From NCBI RefSeq assembly GCF_965656765.1, contig NZ_CBFHLV010000003.1:52708-116707 (forward strand): a DNA stretch of 64,000 nucleotides, read 5' to 3'. The stretch comes from Marivita sp965656765 (GTDB taxonomy: Bacteria > Pseudomonadota > Alphaproteobacteria > Rhodobacterales > Rhodobacteraceae). The notes beneath the pieces were generated by a model. It did no database searches. It was not told the DNA's origin and saw only the letters and a list, made by a program, of their open reading frames with translations. Shown here one piece after another: positions 8,045 through 16,895 of this stretch (the stretch's first letter is position 1; each line of letters starts with the position of its first letter). The translations under genes were made by a program, and so were the position numbers.

Positions 8045-8833
8045 ATGGATTCGCAAATGGATTGGCATGCAGCACGCGCTGCACTTGAGTGGCAGGTTGA
8101 AATGGGCGTGACCGAGGCGATCTCGGAAACGCCGATAAATCGCTTTGAACAGGTCGCGCCACCGCCCAAAGCAGGTGTCGCACCGGGCGTCCAAGCACCT
8201 GCCGTTCCGGTTCTGCCGGTCGCTGAGTTTGATCCGGTGGCCGAGGCCGAGTCCGTCGCTCGGTCTGCGCAAGATTTGACCGGCTTGCAGGCGGCTATGG
8301 CTGACTATCCGCATTGCGAACTACGCAAGGGTGCACGCAATCTGGTGTTCTGTGATGGCGTTGCGGGTGCGCGTGTAATGATCATTGGCGAAGCGCCGGG
8401 GCGTGATGAAGACCGGATCGGCAAACCCTTTGTTGGTCGAGCCGGGCAATTGCTGGACCGGATGCTTTCGGCGATTGATCTGGGGCGTGACCGAGAGGCT
8501 GCGCAGTCGGTGTACATCACCAATGTGCTTCCGTGGCGGCCGCCTCAGAATCGCGACCCGAAACCCGATGAGATGGCAATGATGCTGCCGTTCCTGAAGC
8601 GCCATATCGCCTTGGCCAAGCCCGAGGTTTTGGTCGTCATGGGCAACATCTCGTGCCAGGCTTTACTTGGTAAACGCGGTATCACCCGCCTGCGCGGGCA
8701 CTGGGCCGAAGCCGAAGGCCTGCCTGTGATCCCGATGTTCCACCCCGCCTACCTGTTGCGTAATCCTGCCGCCAAACGCGAAGCGTGGGCCGATCTGCTC
8801 GACCTGCACGCGCGATTGACCAAGAAAGTCTGA
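8045..8833 (+). CDS. Uracil-DNA glycosylase, family 4-like without Fe-S cysteines
   Basis: A 262-residue enzyme that excises uracil from DNA. The N-terminal 75 residues are Ala/Pro-rich. The catalytic domain (about 90-255) has motif A GEAPGRDEDRIGKPFVGRAG and motif B HPAYLLRN, typical of family 4 enzymes. The Fe-S ligands usual in that family are mostly lost: the N-terminal CxxC is a single Cys (PHCELRK), NVxxC is NVLPW, and the fourth ligand is absent. Family members in Rhizobiales and Rhodobacterales share this form. moaB starts 3 bases after the stop. ATG 8057 is an alternative start. Confidence 0.88.
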   Translation: MDSQMDWHAARAALEWQVEMGVTEAISETPINRFEQVAPPPKAGVAPGVQAPAVPVLPVAEFDPVAEAESVARSAQDLTGLQAAMADYPHCELRKGARNLVFCDGVAGARVMIIGEAPGRDEDRIGKPFVGRAGQLLDRMLSAIDLGRDREAAQSVYITNVLPWRPPQNRDPKPDEMAMMLPFLKRHIALAKPEVLVVMGNISCQALLGKRGITRLRGHWAEAEGLPVIPMFHPAYLLRNPAAKREAWADLLDLHARLTKKV

Positions 8834-8836
8834 TCT

Positions 8837-9379
8837 ATGAGCCGCATCGACGACAGCAAAGAGTTCCTTTCCATCCGCATAGCCGTGCTGACGGTCAGCG
8901 ACACGCGGTCGATGGAGCAAGACCGCTCTGGTGATACGCTTGTGGGCCGCATCGAAGGCGCCGGACATATCGTGGCAGATCGCAAAATCATCCAAGATGA
9001 ACGTGATCAGATCGCGGACCAATTGCGGGCATGGTGCGACCAACCCGACATCGACGTGGTGATATCCACTGGTGGCACAGGTTTGACAGGCCGTGATGTC
9101 ACCGTTGAGGCGCATCGCGATGTGTATGAGAAAGAGATCGACGCGTTTGGGACTGTCTTTACGATGGTTTCATTCCAGAAGATCGGCACAAGCGCCATAC
9201 AAAGCCGTGCTACGGGCGGTGTTCGCAACGGTACGTACCTTTTTGCACTGCCGGGGAGCCCGGGGGCGTGCAAGGATGCGTGGGATGAAATACTGAGCCT
9301 TCAGCTCGATTATCGGCACCGCCCTTGTAACTTTGTCGAGATTTTACCGCGATTGGACGAACATCTGCGCCGGAAATAG
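8837..9379 (+). CDS. moaB: Molybdenum cofactor biosynthesis protein MoaB
   Basis: A 180-residue MoaB/MogA-fold protein that adenylates or handles molybdopterin before metal insertion. Visible family blocks are AVLTVSDTR (about residue 16), the nucleotide-binding VISTGGTGLTGRDVT (about 75) and FALPGSPGACKDAWDE near the C-terminus. It follows the uracil-DNA glycosylase by 3 bases and so is probably co-transcribed with it, although the functions are unrelated. No other moa genes are nearby. A small perfect hairpin follows 6 bases after the stop. Confidence 0.93.
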   Translation: MSRIDDSKEFLSIRIAVLTVSDTRSMEQDRSGDTLVGRIEGAGHIVADRKIIQDERDQIADQLRAWCDQPDIDVVISTGGTGLTGRDVTVEAHRDVYEKEIDAFGTVFTMVSFQKIGTSAIQSRATGGVRNGTYLFALPGSPGACKDAWDEILSLQLDYRHRPCNFVEILPRLDEHLRRK

Positions 9380-9385
9380 CATTTA

Positions 9386-9402
9386 TCTTCGTGTAACGAA
9401 GA
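9386..9402 (+). promoter_or_regulatory. Short perfect inverted repeat upstream of efflux operon
   Basis: TCTTCGT and ACGAAGA, separated by three bases, form a perfect 7-bp dyad between moaB and the RND efflux adaptor gene, about 70 bases before its start codon. No T tract follows, so it is a weak terminator. The size and placement would suit a repressor operator for the pump. No regulator gene lies next to it. Confidence 0.35.
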
Positions 9403-9471
9403 GATGTGTTATTGGAAAACATTCAGTTCTGGCTATCTGTTACCATGAACTGGTCATGAGGATTGTCGTAC

Positions 9472-10929
9472 ATGCGGTTTTTACGCCGTAGCCTGACAGG
9501 GCTTTTTTTGCTTTCGCTAACGCTTGGCCTTTTGGCATATGCCGGGGTGCAGGTGCGTGATGCGGTTCAAGACCGCATGGCGCAAGAACCGCGCAGTTTT
9601 CCGCAACGCGAACGCGTGTTTGCTGTGAATGTCGTTACGGCTGAGTTTGAAACCGTCACACCCGTTCTGACTGCCTTTGGCCAGATTGAAAGCGTCCGTA
9701 CGCTTGAACTCCGCGCAGCGGCTGGCGGGCGCGTGCTCGAAATTGCGCCGGAATTCGTCGAAGGTGGCACCGTCATTGAAGGGCAGGTGCTGGTGCGGAT
9801 TGATCCAACCGATGCGGATGCTGTTTTGCAGCGGGTTCAAAGCGATATTCAGGATGCCGAAGCCGAACAGCGCGAAGCAGAGCGCGCGATCGTGCTGGCG
9901 CAAGACGAATTGGTAGCAGCAGAGGAACAGGCCGCTTTGCGCGAACGGGCTTTCCAACGACAGCGTGACTTGCAGGAACGGGGTGTTGGTACTGCGGCGG
10001 CGGTTGAAGTTGCGGAACTGGCGGCTGCACAGGCGCGCCAAGCAGTCTTGTCCCGCCGTCAAGCAGTTGCGCAGGCAGAAGCGCGGATTGATCAGGCGAC
10101 GACCCGCCTATCGCGCGCTATTATCGCCGAAGCAGAGGCGCAGCGCCGGGTGGATGATACGATCATCACCGCTGATTTCTCTGGCACTCTGGCGGATGTG
10201 TCGGTCGTTCAGGGGCGGCTTGTTTCCTCGAATGAACAGCTTGCCCGTCTGATTGATGCGGACGCGCTTGAAGTGGCGTTCCGGGTCTCGACCCAACAAT
10301 TCGCGCGTTTGCTGGATGAAGATGGCGATCTCTCAAACTCGGACGTGACCGTGGTTTTGGACGTATTTGGCACCAACCTGACGGCGACCGGGACACTCAG
10401 CCGTGCTGGCGCGGCGGTCGGTGATGGTCAGACAGGGCGTCTTTTGTTTGCCACGCTGAACAGCGCACCTGGGTTCCGGCCGGGCGACTTTGTGACCGTG
10501 CGGATTGATGAGCCGCCCTTGGAACAAGTCGCACGCTTGCCTGCATCAGCGCTGAATGCCGCAAACGAGGTTCTGGTCCTTGCAGGGGAGGACAGGCTTG
10601 ACGTGATCCCTGTCAATTTGCTGCGGCGGCAGGGCGATGACGTTCTGGTGCGCGCACGCGGTTTGCAAGACTGCGAAGTTGTTGCCGAAAGGACGCCTCT
10701 GCTCGGGGCAGGGATCAAGGTACGACCCTTGCGTGAAGCAGGTGAGGCCGAACCTGAAAAACCCGCAATGGTCGAACTGACCGAGGAACGTCGCGCGCGT
10801 CTAACGGCATTTGTAGAGGCCAATACTCGTATGCCCGAAGAGGCACGCCAACGTATCCTGCAACAGCTTTCGCAAGGAACGGTCCCTGCGCAGGTGGTTG
10901 AGCGGATTGAATCCCGGATGGGGGGCTAA
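9472..10929 (+). CDS. RND efflux periplasmic adaptor (HlyD/MFP family)
   Basis: A 485-residue membrane fusion protein linking an inner-membrane RND pump to the outer-membrane channel. It has an N-terminal signal/anchor (RSLTGLFLLSLTLGLLAYAG), a lipoyl-like hairpin with RAAAGGRVLEIAPEFVEGG, then a long Ala/Glu/Arg-rich coiled coil (about residues 115-225). Next come the second lipoyl half (DDTIITADFSGTLADVSV), the beta-barrel, and an unusual helical C-terminal tail (about 425-485, rich in Glu/Arg). ATG 9472 fits the GAGG at 9457-9460 better than the upstream TTG at 9463. The pump gene starts 3 bases after the stop. Confidence 0.92.
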   Translation: MRFLRRSLTGLFLLSLTLGLLAYAGVQVRDAVQDRMAQEPRSFPQRERVFAVNVVTAEFETVTPVLTAFGQIESVRTLELRAAAGGRVLEIAPEFVEGGTVIEGQVLVRIDPTDADAVLQRVQSDIQDAEAEQREAERAIVLAQDELVAAEEQAALRERAFQRQRDLQERGVGTAAAVEVAELAAAQARQAVLSRRQAVAQAEARIDQATTRLSRAIIAEAEAQRRVDDTIITADFSGTLADVSVVQGRLVSSNEQLARLIDADALEVAFRVSTQQFARLLDEDGDLSNSDVTVVLDVFGTNLTATGTLSRAGAAVGDGQTGRLLFATLNSAPGFRPGDFVTVRIDEPPLEQVARLPASALNAANEVLVLAGEDRLDVIPVNLLRRQGDDVLVRARGLQDCEVVAERTPLLGAGIKVRPLREAGEAEPEKPAMVELTEERRARLTAFVEANTRMPEEARQRILQQLSQGTVPAQVVERIESRMGG

Positions 10930-10932
10930 GCC

Positions 10933-13900
10933 ATGGTGCGTGCACTTTCTGGCAAGGCGGGGGGCGTCCTAAGCTATTTCGTGCGGCACCGGACGGTGGC
11001 GAACCTTCTGCTTATTCTGCTGCTTGCGGCAGGTGCCTTTTCGATCCCGAACATGCGGGCACAGTTTTTCCCGGACGTGGTGGTAGACGATGTCGACGTG
11101 TCTGTGGTGTGGGACGGCGCGGGTGCCGAAGACGTGGACCGCGGCATTGTGCAAGTGCTGGAACCCGCGGTACTATCGGTTGAAGGCGTCGAAAGCTCTG
11201 AAGCGTCCTCGCGCGAAGGGCGGGCCACCATTCGGTTGGAGTTCGAGCCGGGTTGGGACATGTCCCGCGCTGCGGATGACGTCAAAACAGCTGTCGATGC
11301 GGTCAACACATTACCTGCTGATGCTGAAGATCCGGTGATCCGGCGCGGCGGTTGGCGGGACCGGGTGACCGATCTGGTGATCACCGGCCCCGTCGGTGTC
11401 GATCAGTTGGCGCGCTTTGCAGATGAATTGACAACGCGGCTGTTTGCCAAAGGCGTTACCCGGACCACGATCCGGGGCCTGTCTGCGCCGCGCACCGTGA
11501 TTGAGGTGCCGTCAGCCAATCTCATTGCCTTCGATATTTCCATGCGTGAAATTTCGGATGCTATTGCCCAAGAAGTTGATGCTGACCCGGCTGGTGACGT
11601 TGGCAACGCCAACACCCGCGTTCGAACGGGCGTCGAAAAGCGCAGCGCGGAACAGATATCGGATATCGTTCTTCGGTCAAATGCCGATGGATCAAGCCTG
11701 AACGTTGGTGACGTCGCGACGATCTTTATCGAGGGGATCGACCGCGAACGCAGTTATTTCGTAGGCGAAAACCCTGCAATCTCAATCCGTGTTGATCGGA
11801 GCGATCAGGGCGATGCCATCGCAATCCAACGCACGGTCGAAGAGGTTGCGTCCGAATTTGAAGCGTCCTTGCCGGACGGCGTCACAGTTGACCTTATCCG
11901 CACCCGGGCAGAGGCAATTTCCGGACGTCTGGATATCCTGCTCGACAATGGTCTGACCGGCCTCGCCTTAGTTGTGATGTTGCTCTTCTTGTTCCTGAAT
12001 GCCCGCACGGCGTTTTGGGTGGCAGCGGGTATTCCGGCAGCGATGATGGCGGCGATTGCTCTGATGTACGCGGCTGGGATCACGATCAACATGATCTCGC
12101 TCTTCGCGCTGATCATCACGCTTGGTATCGTCGTGGATGACGCCATTGTCGTGGGTGAACACGCAGATCACCTGTCGCGCACCGGCCTCACCCCAGTCGA
12201 GGCAGCAGAGCGTGCGGCGCAACGGATGGCGCTGCCTGTATTTGCAGCCACGTTGACCACGATCATCGCATTCTTCGGTCTTGTTGCAATCGGCGGTCGA
12301 TTTGGCGATCTGATTGCCGATATCCCGTTTACCGTGATCGCTGTTTTGGCCGCATCACTGGTCGAGTGTTTTTTGATCCTGCCAAACCACATGGCCCATG
12401 CAATCGCCCATAGTGCCAAGGAACATTGGTACGACGTCCCGTCCCGTGTGGTGAATCGTGGGTTCCGCTGGGTGCGCGAAACCCTGTTCCGCCCCTTCAT
12501 GGCTCTGGTCATCCAGGCGCGCTACGCAGTTCTTGCCGGGGCAGTCGTGCTCCTTGCATCGCAGGCCGCTTTGTTCATCCGTGGTGACGTTCAGTGGCGG
12601 TTCTTTAACTCACCTGAACAAAGTTCGGTGACAGGTAATTTCGCGATGGCGCCCGGCGCCACCCGCGACGACACGTTCGAGATGATGCGCATTTTCCAGA
12701 AGTCGGTCGAGGATGTCGCGAAGTCCTACGAGCAACGCCATGGTGTAAACCCTATCGATTATGTGATCGCAGAAGTTGGCGGGAACGCAGGCCGTGGCAT
12801 TGCCGGGGCCGATACCAAAGACGCTGATCAGCTGGGTGGAATTTCCATCGAACTGATTGACGCTGACCTGCGACCGTTCTCCAGCCGGGCATTTGTCAGC
12901 GAATTGCAAGACAGCGTGCCACGCCATCCCTTGGTCGAAACGATCAGCTTCCGCAGTTGGGGCAGTGGCCCTGCCAGCGACGCGCTGGATGTACAATTCT
13001 ACGGTGCAACTGCCGAAACACTGAAAGCCGCGTCTGAAGACTTGAAAACGGCGATGCTGCAATATCCCGAAGTGTCAGCGGTTGAGGACAATCTGGCCTA
13101 TGACAAGGAAGAATTGATTCTTGAACTGACCCCACAAGGGCAGGCTTTGGGCTTTACCATCGACGGGCTTGGCAGCGTCTTGCGCGCGCGTCTCGGCGGG
13201 ATCGAAGCGGCCACCTATCCAGATGGACCGCGCAGTGCGCAAATCCGTGTGGAATTGCCATCGGATGAACTGACCGCCGATTTTCTGGAACGGACTCAGA
13301 TGCGCACACCTCAGGGTGCCTATGTCCAGCTTGCCGATATCGTGAGCGTCGAACGCCGGACCGGATTTTCCACGGTGCGCCGCGAAAACGGCATTCGCCT
13401 GATTTCTGTCACTGGCGACATCTCCGAAGACGATCCTGCGCGGGCAAATGATATTATGCTGGCGCTTGAGACCGAAATCCTTCCAACCATCGCAAGCGAA
13501 CGGCAGGTCGAGTACCGCTTGTCCGGCCTTAGCGAACAGGAAGGCGAATTTCTGAACGACGCGCGCACCGGTCTGATTCTGTCGCTGTTGGCGATCTACC
13601 TTGTGTTGTCGTGGGTCTTTGCCAGTTGGACACGGCCTTTTGTCGTTATGTCTGTCATACCGTTTGGCTTGGTCGGCACCATTTATGGCCATGCTGTATG
13701 GGACGTTCCGCTAAGTATGTTTACCGTCGTCGGCCTTCTGGGCATGACGGGCATCATCATCAACGACTCGATCGTTCTAGTGACGACGATTGATGAGAAA
13801 GCACAGGATCGCGGGCTGTTCCCTTCGATCATTGACGGTGCCGCAGACCGTTTGCGGCCCGTATTCCTGACCACAGCTACCACTGTACTGGGGCTTGTGC

Positions 13901-14337
13901 CGCTGCTTTATGAACAATCCAGTCAGGCACAGTTTCTCAAGCCAACAGTGATCACACTGGTCTACGGCCTTGGCTTTGGGATGTTCCTTGTTCTGCTGAT
14001 TGTCCCGTCCCTCATCGCGATCCAGAATGATATTGGCCGTTTGACCCAAACCGCACGACGTGGTTTGCGTTTCCGCCAAACGGGTGTGCGGGCTGCACTA
14101 ATCGTGGCGTCGGGACTGATTTTGGCGTGGTTGGCAGCCACCATGGGTGCATTCGCCTTCACCGGCGTATTGCCACAGAGCCTGACTGCGCTGCTGATCG
14201 GGACACCGTTTGGTGGTCAGGCCACCTTGGCCATGTCGCTTGGTTTGTTTGTCAGCGGGGCGGGCGCGATCTGTCTGCTGCTTTATGTGTTCACCGCGTT
14301 TGTCATGGCCGTGTCACGGGCGCGCCGCCCGGCATGA
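10933..14337 (+). CDS. RND efflux transporter, AcrB/HAE1-like
   Basis: A 1134-residue inner-membrane proton-driven pump. It has the duplicated RND layout: one N-terminal helix (RTVANLLLILLLAAGAFSIP), a large periplasmic loop, a TM2-6 block with the proton-relay motif LGIVVDDAIVVGEHAD, a second periplasmic loop, and a TM8-12 block with GMTGIIINDSIVLVTTIDE. The C-terminus carries two further hydrophobic segments (ALIVASGLILAWLAATMGAF and LAMSLGLFVSGAGAICLLL), longer than standard AcrB. The single adaptor gene upstream forms the operon. No outer-membrane factor is present. Substrate is unknown; the family exports drugs, dyes or lipids. It converges directly on the next gene with a 2-base gap. 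Confidence 0.94.
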   Translation: MVRALSGKAGGVLSYFVRHRTVANLLLILLLAAGAFSIPNMRAQFFPDVVVDDVDVSVVWDGAGAEDVDRGIVQVLEPAVLSVEGVESSEASSREGRATIRLEFEPGWDMSRAADDVKTAVDAVNTLPADAEDPVIRRGGWRDRVTDLVITGPVGVDQLARFADELTTRLFAKGVTRTTIRGLSAPRTVIEVPSANLIAFDISMREISDAIAQEVDADPAGDVGNANTRVRTGVEKRSAEQISDIVLRSNADGSSLNVGDVATIFIEGIDRERSYFVGENPAISIRVDRSDQGDAIAIQRTVEEVASEFEASLPDGVTVDLIRTRAEAISGRLDILLDNGLTGLALVVMLLFLFLNARTAFWVAAGIPAAMMAAIALMYAAGITINMISLFALIITLGIVVDDAIVVGEHADHLSRTGLTPVEAAERAAQRMALPVFAATLTTIIAFFGLVAIGGRFGDLIADIPFTVIAVLAASLVECFLILPNHMAHAIAHSAKEHWYDVPSRVVNRGFRWVRETLFRPFMALVIQARYAVLAGAVVLLASQAALFIRGDVQWRFFNSPEQSSVTGNFAMAPGATRDDTFEMMRIFQKSVEDVAKSYEQRHGVNPIDYVIAEVGGNAGRGIAGADTKDADQLGGISIELIDADLRPFSSRAFVSELQDSVPRHPLVETISFRSWGSGPASDALDVQFYGATAETLKAASEDLKTAMLQYPEVSAVEDNLAYDKEELILELTPQGQALGFTIDGLGSVLRARLGGIEAATYPDGPRSAQIRVELPSDELTADFLERTQMRTPQGAYVQLADIVSVERRTGFSTVRRENGIRLISVTGDISEDDPARANDIMLALETEILPTIASERQVEYRLSGLSEQEGEFLNDARTGLILSLLAIYLVLSWVFASWTRPFVVMSVIPFGLVGTIYGHAVWDVPLSMFTVVGLLGMTGIIINDSIVLVTTIDEKAQDRGLFPSIIDGAADRLRPVFLTTATTVLGLVPLLYEQSSQAQFLKPTVITLVYGLGFGMFLVLLIVPSLIAIQNDIGRLTQTARRGLRFRQTGVRAALIVASGLILAWLAATMGAFAFTGVLPQSLTALLIGTPFGGQATLAMSLGLFVSGAGAICLLLYVFTAFVMAVSRARRPA

Positions 14338-14339
14338 TA

Positions 14340-15158
14340 TCAGGGCGTGCAACCCTGAATATCGACCGCGCGCGCGTCACTGATGATGGTGAACCGAAGG
14401 TCTGATCGATCAAGGGCAAAGCTGCCGCCCTCGACATGCACAAGCCGCGTTGTCGCATGAAGCATGCCATCGTCGCGTCGGCTATCCGGTTCGGCCACCC
14501 AGACATGTGGATTGCCTGCTTCGACCACCACGTATTCCGTGCTGTTGGCTGTGGGCATCTCAATTTCGGCGTGCAGGACCAAACCACCGTCTGTGCTAGG
14601 CTCTATACGACATGTCGTGTTGCGAACGCCTGCTTCGCTTGCGGTGTATGGCCGATCCGTGAGCGCGGCTGCAATCATCGGGTCTGGCCGCGTCGGTGTT
14701 GGCGGCAAGGTTGCAGTAAAGGACAGGTGCGCCGGAATACAGATATCTTTGCAGATGCCGATTTGCATGTCGCCGGTCAATTGCATGTCCGCGCTCGCAG
14801 TATTTGCGGTCATGTGCAGTGGGATCACAACCTCTGACTTATATCCAACAGACCGCATGCCTTGTTCAAAGAAGACCTGAGGCGTTGGCCAATTCGTTGA
14901 GACCGCGTGAATGTTTTCGGATCCACTCCAGTCGAATTGTGGGGGAATGCCCACGTCTCCGGGTGCGCGCCAATAGGTTTTCCAGCCGGGTTCCAACACG
15001 ATATGAAGGGCTGCCATATGTGTACCATCGTCCATCCGCCAACCGGGGCGTAGTTCGACCTTGGACAAACCGGTCGTGTCACTGGCCGATACAATCGTCG
15101 GCCCGAGAAGCGATAGGGCCACGGCGATGGCGGAAAGACTTGGGCGCATGTACATCAT
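14340..15158 (-). CDS. Periplasmic DsbD alpha-domain-like protein
   Basis: About 270 residues with a signal peptide (LSAIAVALSLLGPTIVSA) and then a domain matching the N-terminal immunoglobulin-like alpha domain of DsbD. Visible features are EPGWKTYWRAPGDVGIPPQFDW and the redox pair in GDMQIGICKDICIPAH (CxxxC). The membrane and thioredoxin parts of DsbD are missing, so this is a stand-alone periplasmic thiol carrier or chaperone. Alternative starts are at 15155 and 15149; the long frame to 15371 overlaps the divergent yqgE region and is not used. It ends 2 bases from the converging RND gene. Confidence 0.82.
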   Translation of the reverse strand: MMYMRPSLSAIAVALSLLGPTIVSASDTTGLSKVELRPGWRMDDGTHMAALHIVLEPGWKTYWRAPGDVGIPPQFDWSGSENIHAVSTNWPTPQVFFEQGMRSVGYKSEVVIPLHMTANTASADMQLTGDMQIGICKDICIPAHLSFTATLPPTPTRPDPMIAAALTDRPYTASEAGVRNTTCRIEPSTDGGLVLHAEIEMPTANSTEYVVVEAGNPHVWVAEPDSRRDDGMLHATTRLVHVEGGSFALDRSDLRFTIISDARAVDIQGCTP

Positions 15159-15281
15159 CCCATAGCAGATAGCGGTTTTCTGCCGCGATGAAAAGTCACA
15201 AACCGGCGATCCGCCGTGTGCTGTGCCCTTGCAACCCCAGGCGACGCTGTCCATGTTCAACCTGTGACTGAAACTGAACCC

Positions 15282-15839
15282 ATGACCGACCTGACCGGAC
15301 AGCTGTTGATTGCGATGCCGGGGATGCCCGATCCTCGCTTCGAACACAGCCTGATCTATTTGTGCGCACACTCAGCCGACGGCGCGATGGGGTTGATCGT
15401 CAACAAGCCATCCATGGATATGACTTTTGCGACTTTGATCGACCAACTGCCTATCGAAAACACCGGCAATCTTTCTGGAATCAATGTGCATTTTGGCGGA
15501 CCGGTGGAATTGGGACGTGGTTTCGTGCTGCACTCGCCCGACTATGAATCCGACATGACCACGCTGCACGTTGATGATGGATTTGCGATGACCGCGACGT
15601 TGGACGTATTGGAATCGATTGCCAATGGTTCTGGCCCAACGAAAAGTCTGATTGTGCTGGGCTATGCCGGTTGGGGTCCGGGCCAACTTGAGGGTGAGAT
15701 CGCGGCCAATGGCTGGCTCTTGTGTGATGCGAATAGCGATCTGGTGTTCGACACGGAAGACACGTCGAAATGGGAAGCGGCATTGGCAAGCATGGGTATT
15801 TCACCATTGGCTTTGTCGTCAGAAGGAGGCCGCGCCTAG
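15282..15839 (+). CDS. YqgE/AlgH family protein (UPF0301)
   Basis: A 185-residue cytosolic protein of the widely conserved YqgE/AlgH family, whose biochemical role is unsettled. The signatures are GQLLIAMPGMPDPRFEHSLI at the N-terminus, GAMGLIVNKPS (about residues 36-46), HFGGPVELGRGFVLHS (about 70-85) and GYAGWGPGQLEGEI (about 127-140). The start ATG 15282 begins the conserved domain. An open extension upstream to 15216 has no family match. It is divergent from the DsbD-like gene and convergent with the MBL hydrolase. Confidence 0.95.
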   Translation: MTDLTGQLLIAMPGMPDPRFEHSLIYLCAHSADGAMGLIVNKPSMDMTFATLIDQLPIENTGNLSGINVHFGGPVELGRGFVLHSPDYESDMTTLHVDDGFAMTATLDVLESIANGSGPTKSLIVLGYAGWGPGQLEGEIAANGWLLCDANSDLVFDTEDTSKWEAALASMGISPLALSSEGGRA

Positions 15840-15848
15840 CGCGTTTCT

Positions 15849-16895
15849 TCAGGACTTCGTCTGAAACAACCACGCACCTTGATCACTTAATTGTCGTGAT
15901 GCCCGGCCTTCGTGCCAAAGATGTTGGCAATGCGCCATCGCCTCGACCAAGGCCAGCCCATATTCACCGTCACCGATCTGGCGTTTGAACAGCGGCGCAA
16001 AACAGTCTCCTGCAGATTTCGGTGTATCAAGATGCGCTTCAAGGCGACGCAGCGCGCCGTGGTGGTTCTCGATCAATTGATGCAGGCGCAACGGCAACCC
16101 GGTAAAGGGCAGCTTGTGACCACCCAAAACCAGATGATCCTCCCGGGCGATGGTCGAAAGACGCTCACACGCCTCAAGCCAATCGGCTACAGGATCAGCC
16201 TCGGGTTCGGTGGCGTACACCCCGATATTCGAACTGATTGATGGCAGAATTTGATCGCCTGCTAGGACCAGATTGTCATCACGCGACCACAGAGTGGCAT
16301 GTTCCGGCGCGTGCCCATTGCCGATGTGGATGTCCCATGTCCGCCCGCCAGCAATGATCACATCGCCTTGCTGAATGCGGGTGTAGCCAAGCGGCAAAGG
16401 GGCCACGCAATCAGCAAAGTTGAACGGGCGTTCCACTTTGCGCCGTTTGAGGAGTGCCGGGTCCATTCCGCAGCGTTCCCAAAAGCGCAGCGTCTCCGCA
16501 CTTGGTGTTGCCTGTTCGTCAAGCTGAAGCATTCGGCCCATCAACCAAGCCGTGCGTGTGGTGATCAATTCTGCCCCGTGTTCGGATTGGAGCCAGCCTG
16601 CCATGCCAATGTGATCGGGATGATGATGGGTCACGATCACACGAGTGATTGGCTTGCCCTGCAATGGCCCATCCATCAACTTTGCCCAAAGCGCCTTGCC
16701 CCGGTTCGACGCAAAGCCGGTGTCGACAATCGTCCAGCCATCGCCATCGTCAAGCGCATAGACATTAACGTGGTCAAGCTTCATCGGAAGCGGCAGCCTA
16801 ATCCAGAGAATGCCGTCAGCAACCTCAGTGGCCGTTTCCAGTTCCGGTGGGCTATCCCATGGATACCGAATGCCGTTGGTGCTCCGATCCTTCAT
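15849..16895 (-). CDS. MBL-fold metallo-hydrolase
   Basis: A 348-residue cytosolic metallo-beta-lactamase-fold hydrolase. The zinc-binding motif VTHHHPDHIG (about residues 90-99) is intact, with further ligands in GNGHAPEHATLW and GDQILP. The C-terminal third is the winged-helix-like tail seen in the LACTB2-like group (HGALRRLEAHLD...). Its start overlaps the stop of the acyl-CoA dehydrogenase gene by 4 bases, so the two form an operon. It may hydrolyse a thioester or lactone product in the same pathway, but the substrate cannot be read. Confidence 0.9.
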   Translation of the reverse strand: MKDRSTNGIRYPWDSPPELETATEVADGILWIRLPLPMKLDHVNVYALDDGDGWTIVDTGFASNRGKALWAKLMDGPLQGKPITRVIVTHHHPDHIGMAGWLQSEHGAELITTRTAWLMGRMLQLDEQATPSAETLRFWERCGMDPALLKRRKVERPFNFADCVAPLPLGYTRIQQGDVIIAGGRTWDIHIGNGHAPEHATLWSRDDNLVLAGDQILPSISSNIGVYATEPEADPVADWLEACERLSTIAREDHLVLGGHKLPFTGLPLRLHQLIENHHGALRRLEAHLDTPKSAGDCFAPLFKRQIGDGEYGLALVEAMAHCQHLWHEGRASRQLSDQGAWLFQTKS

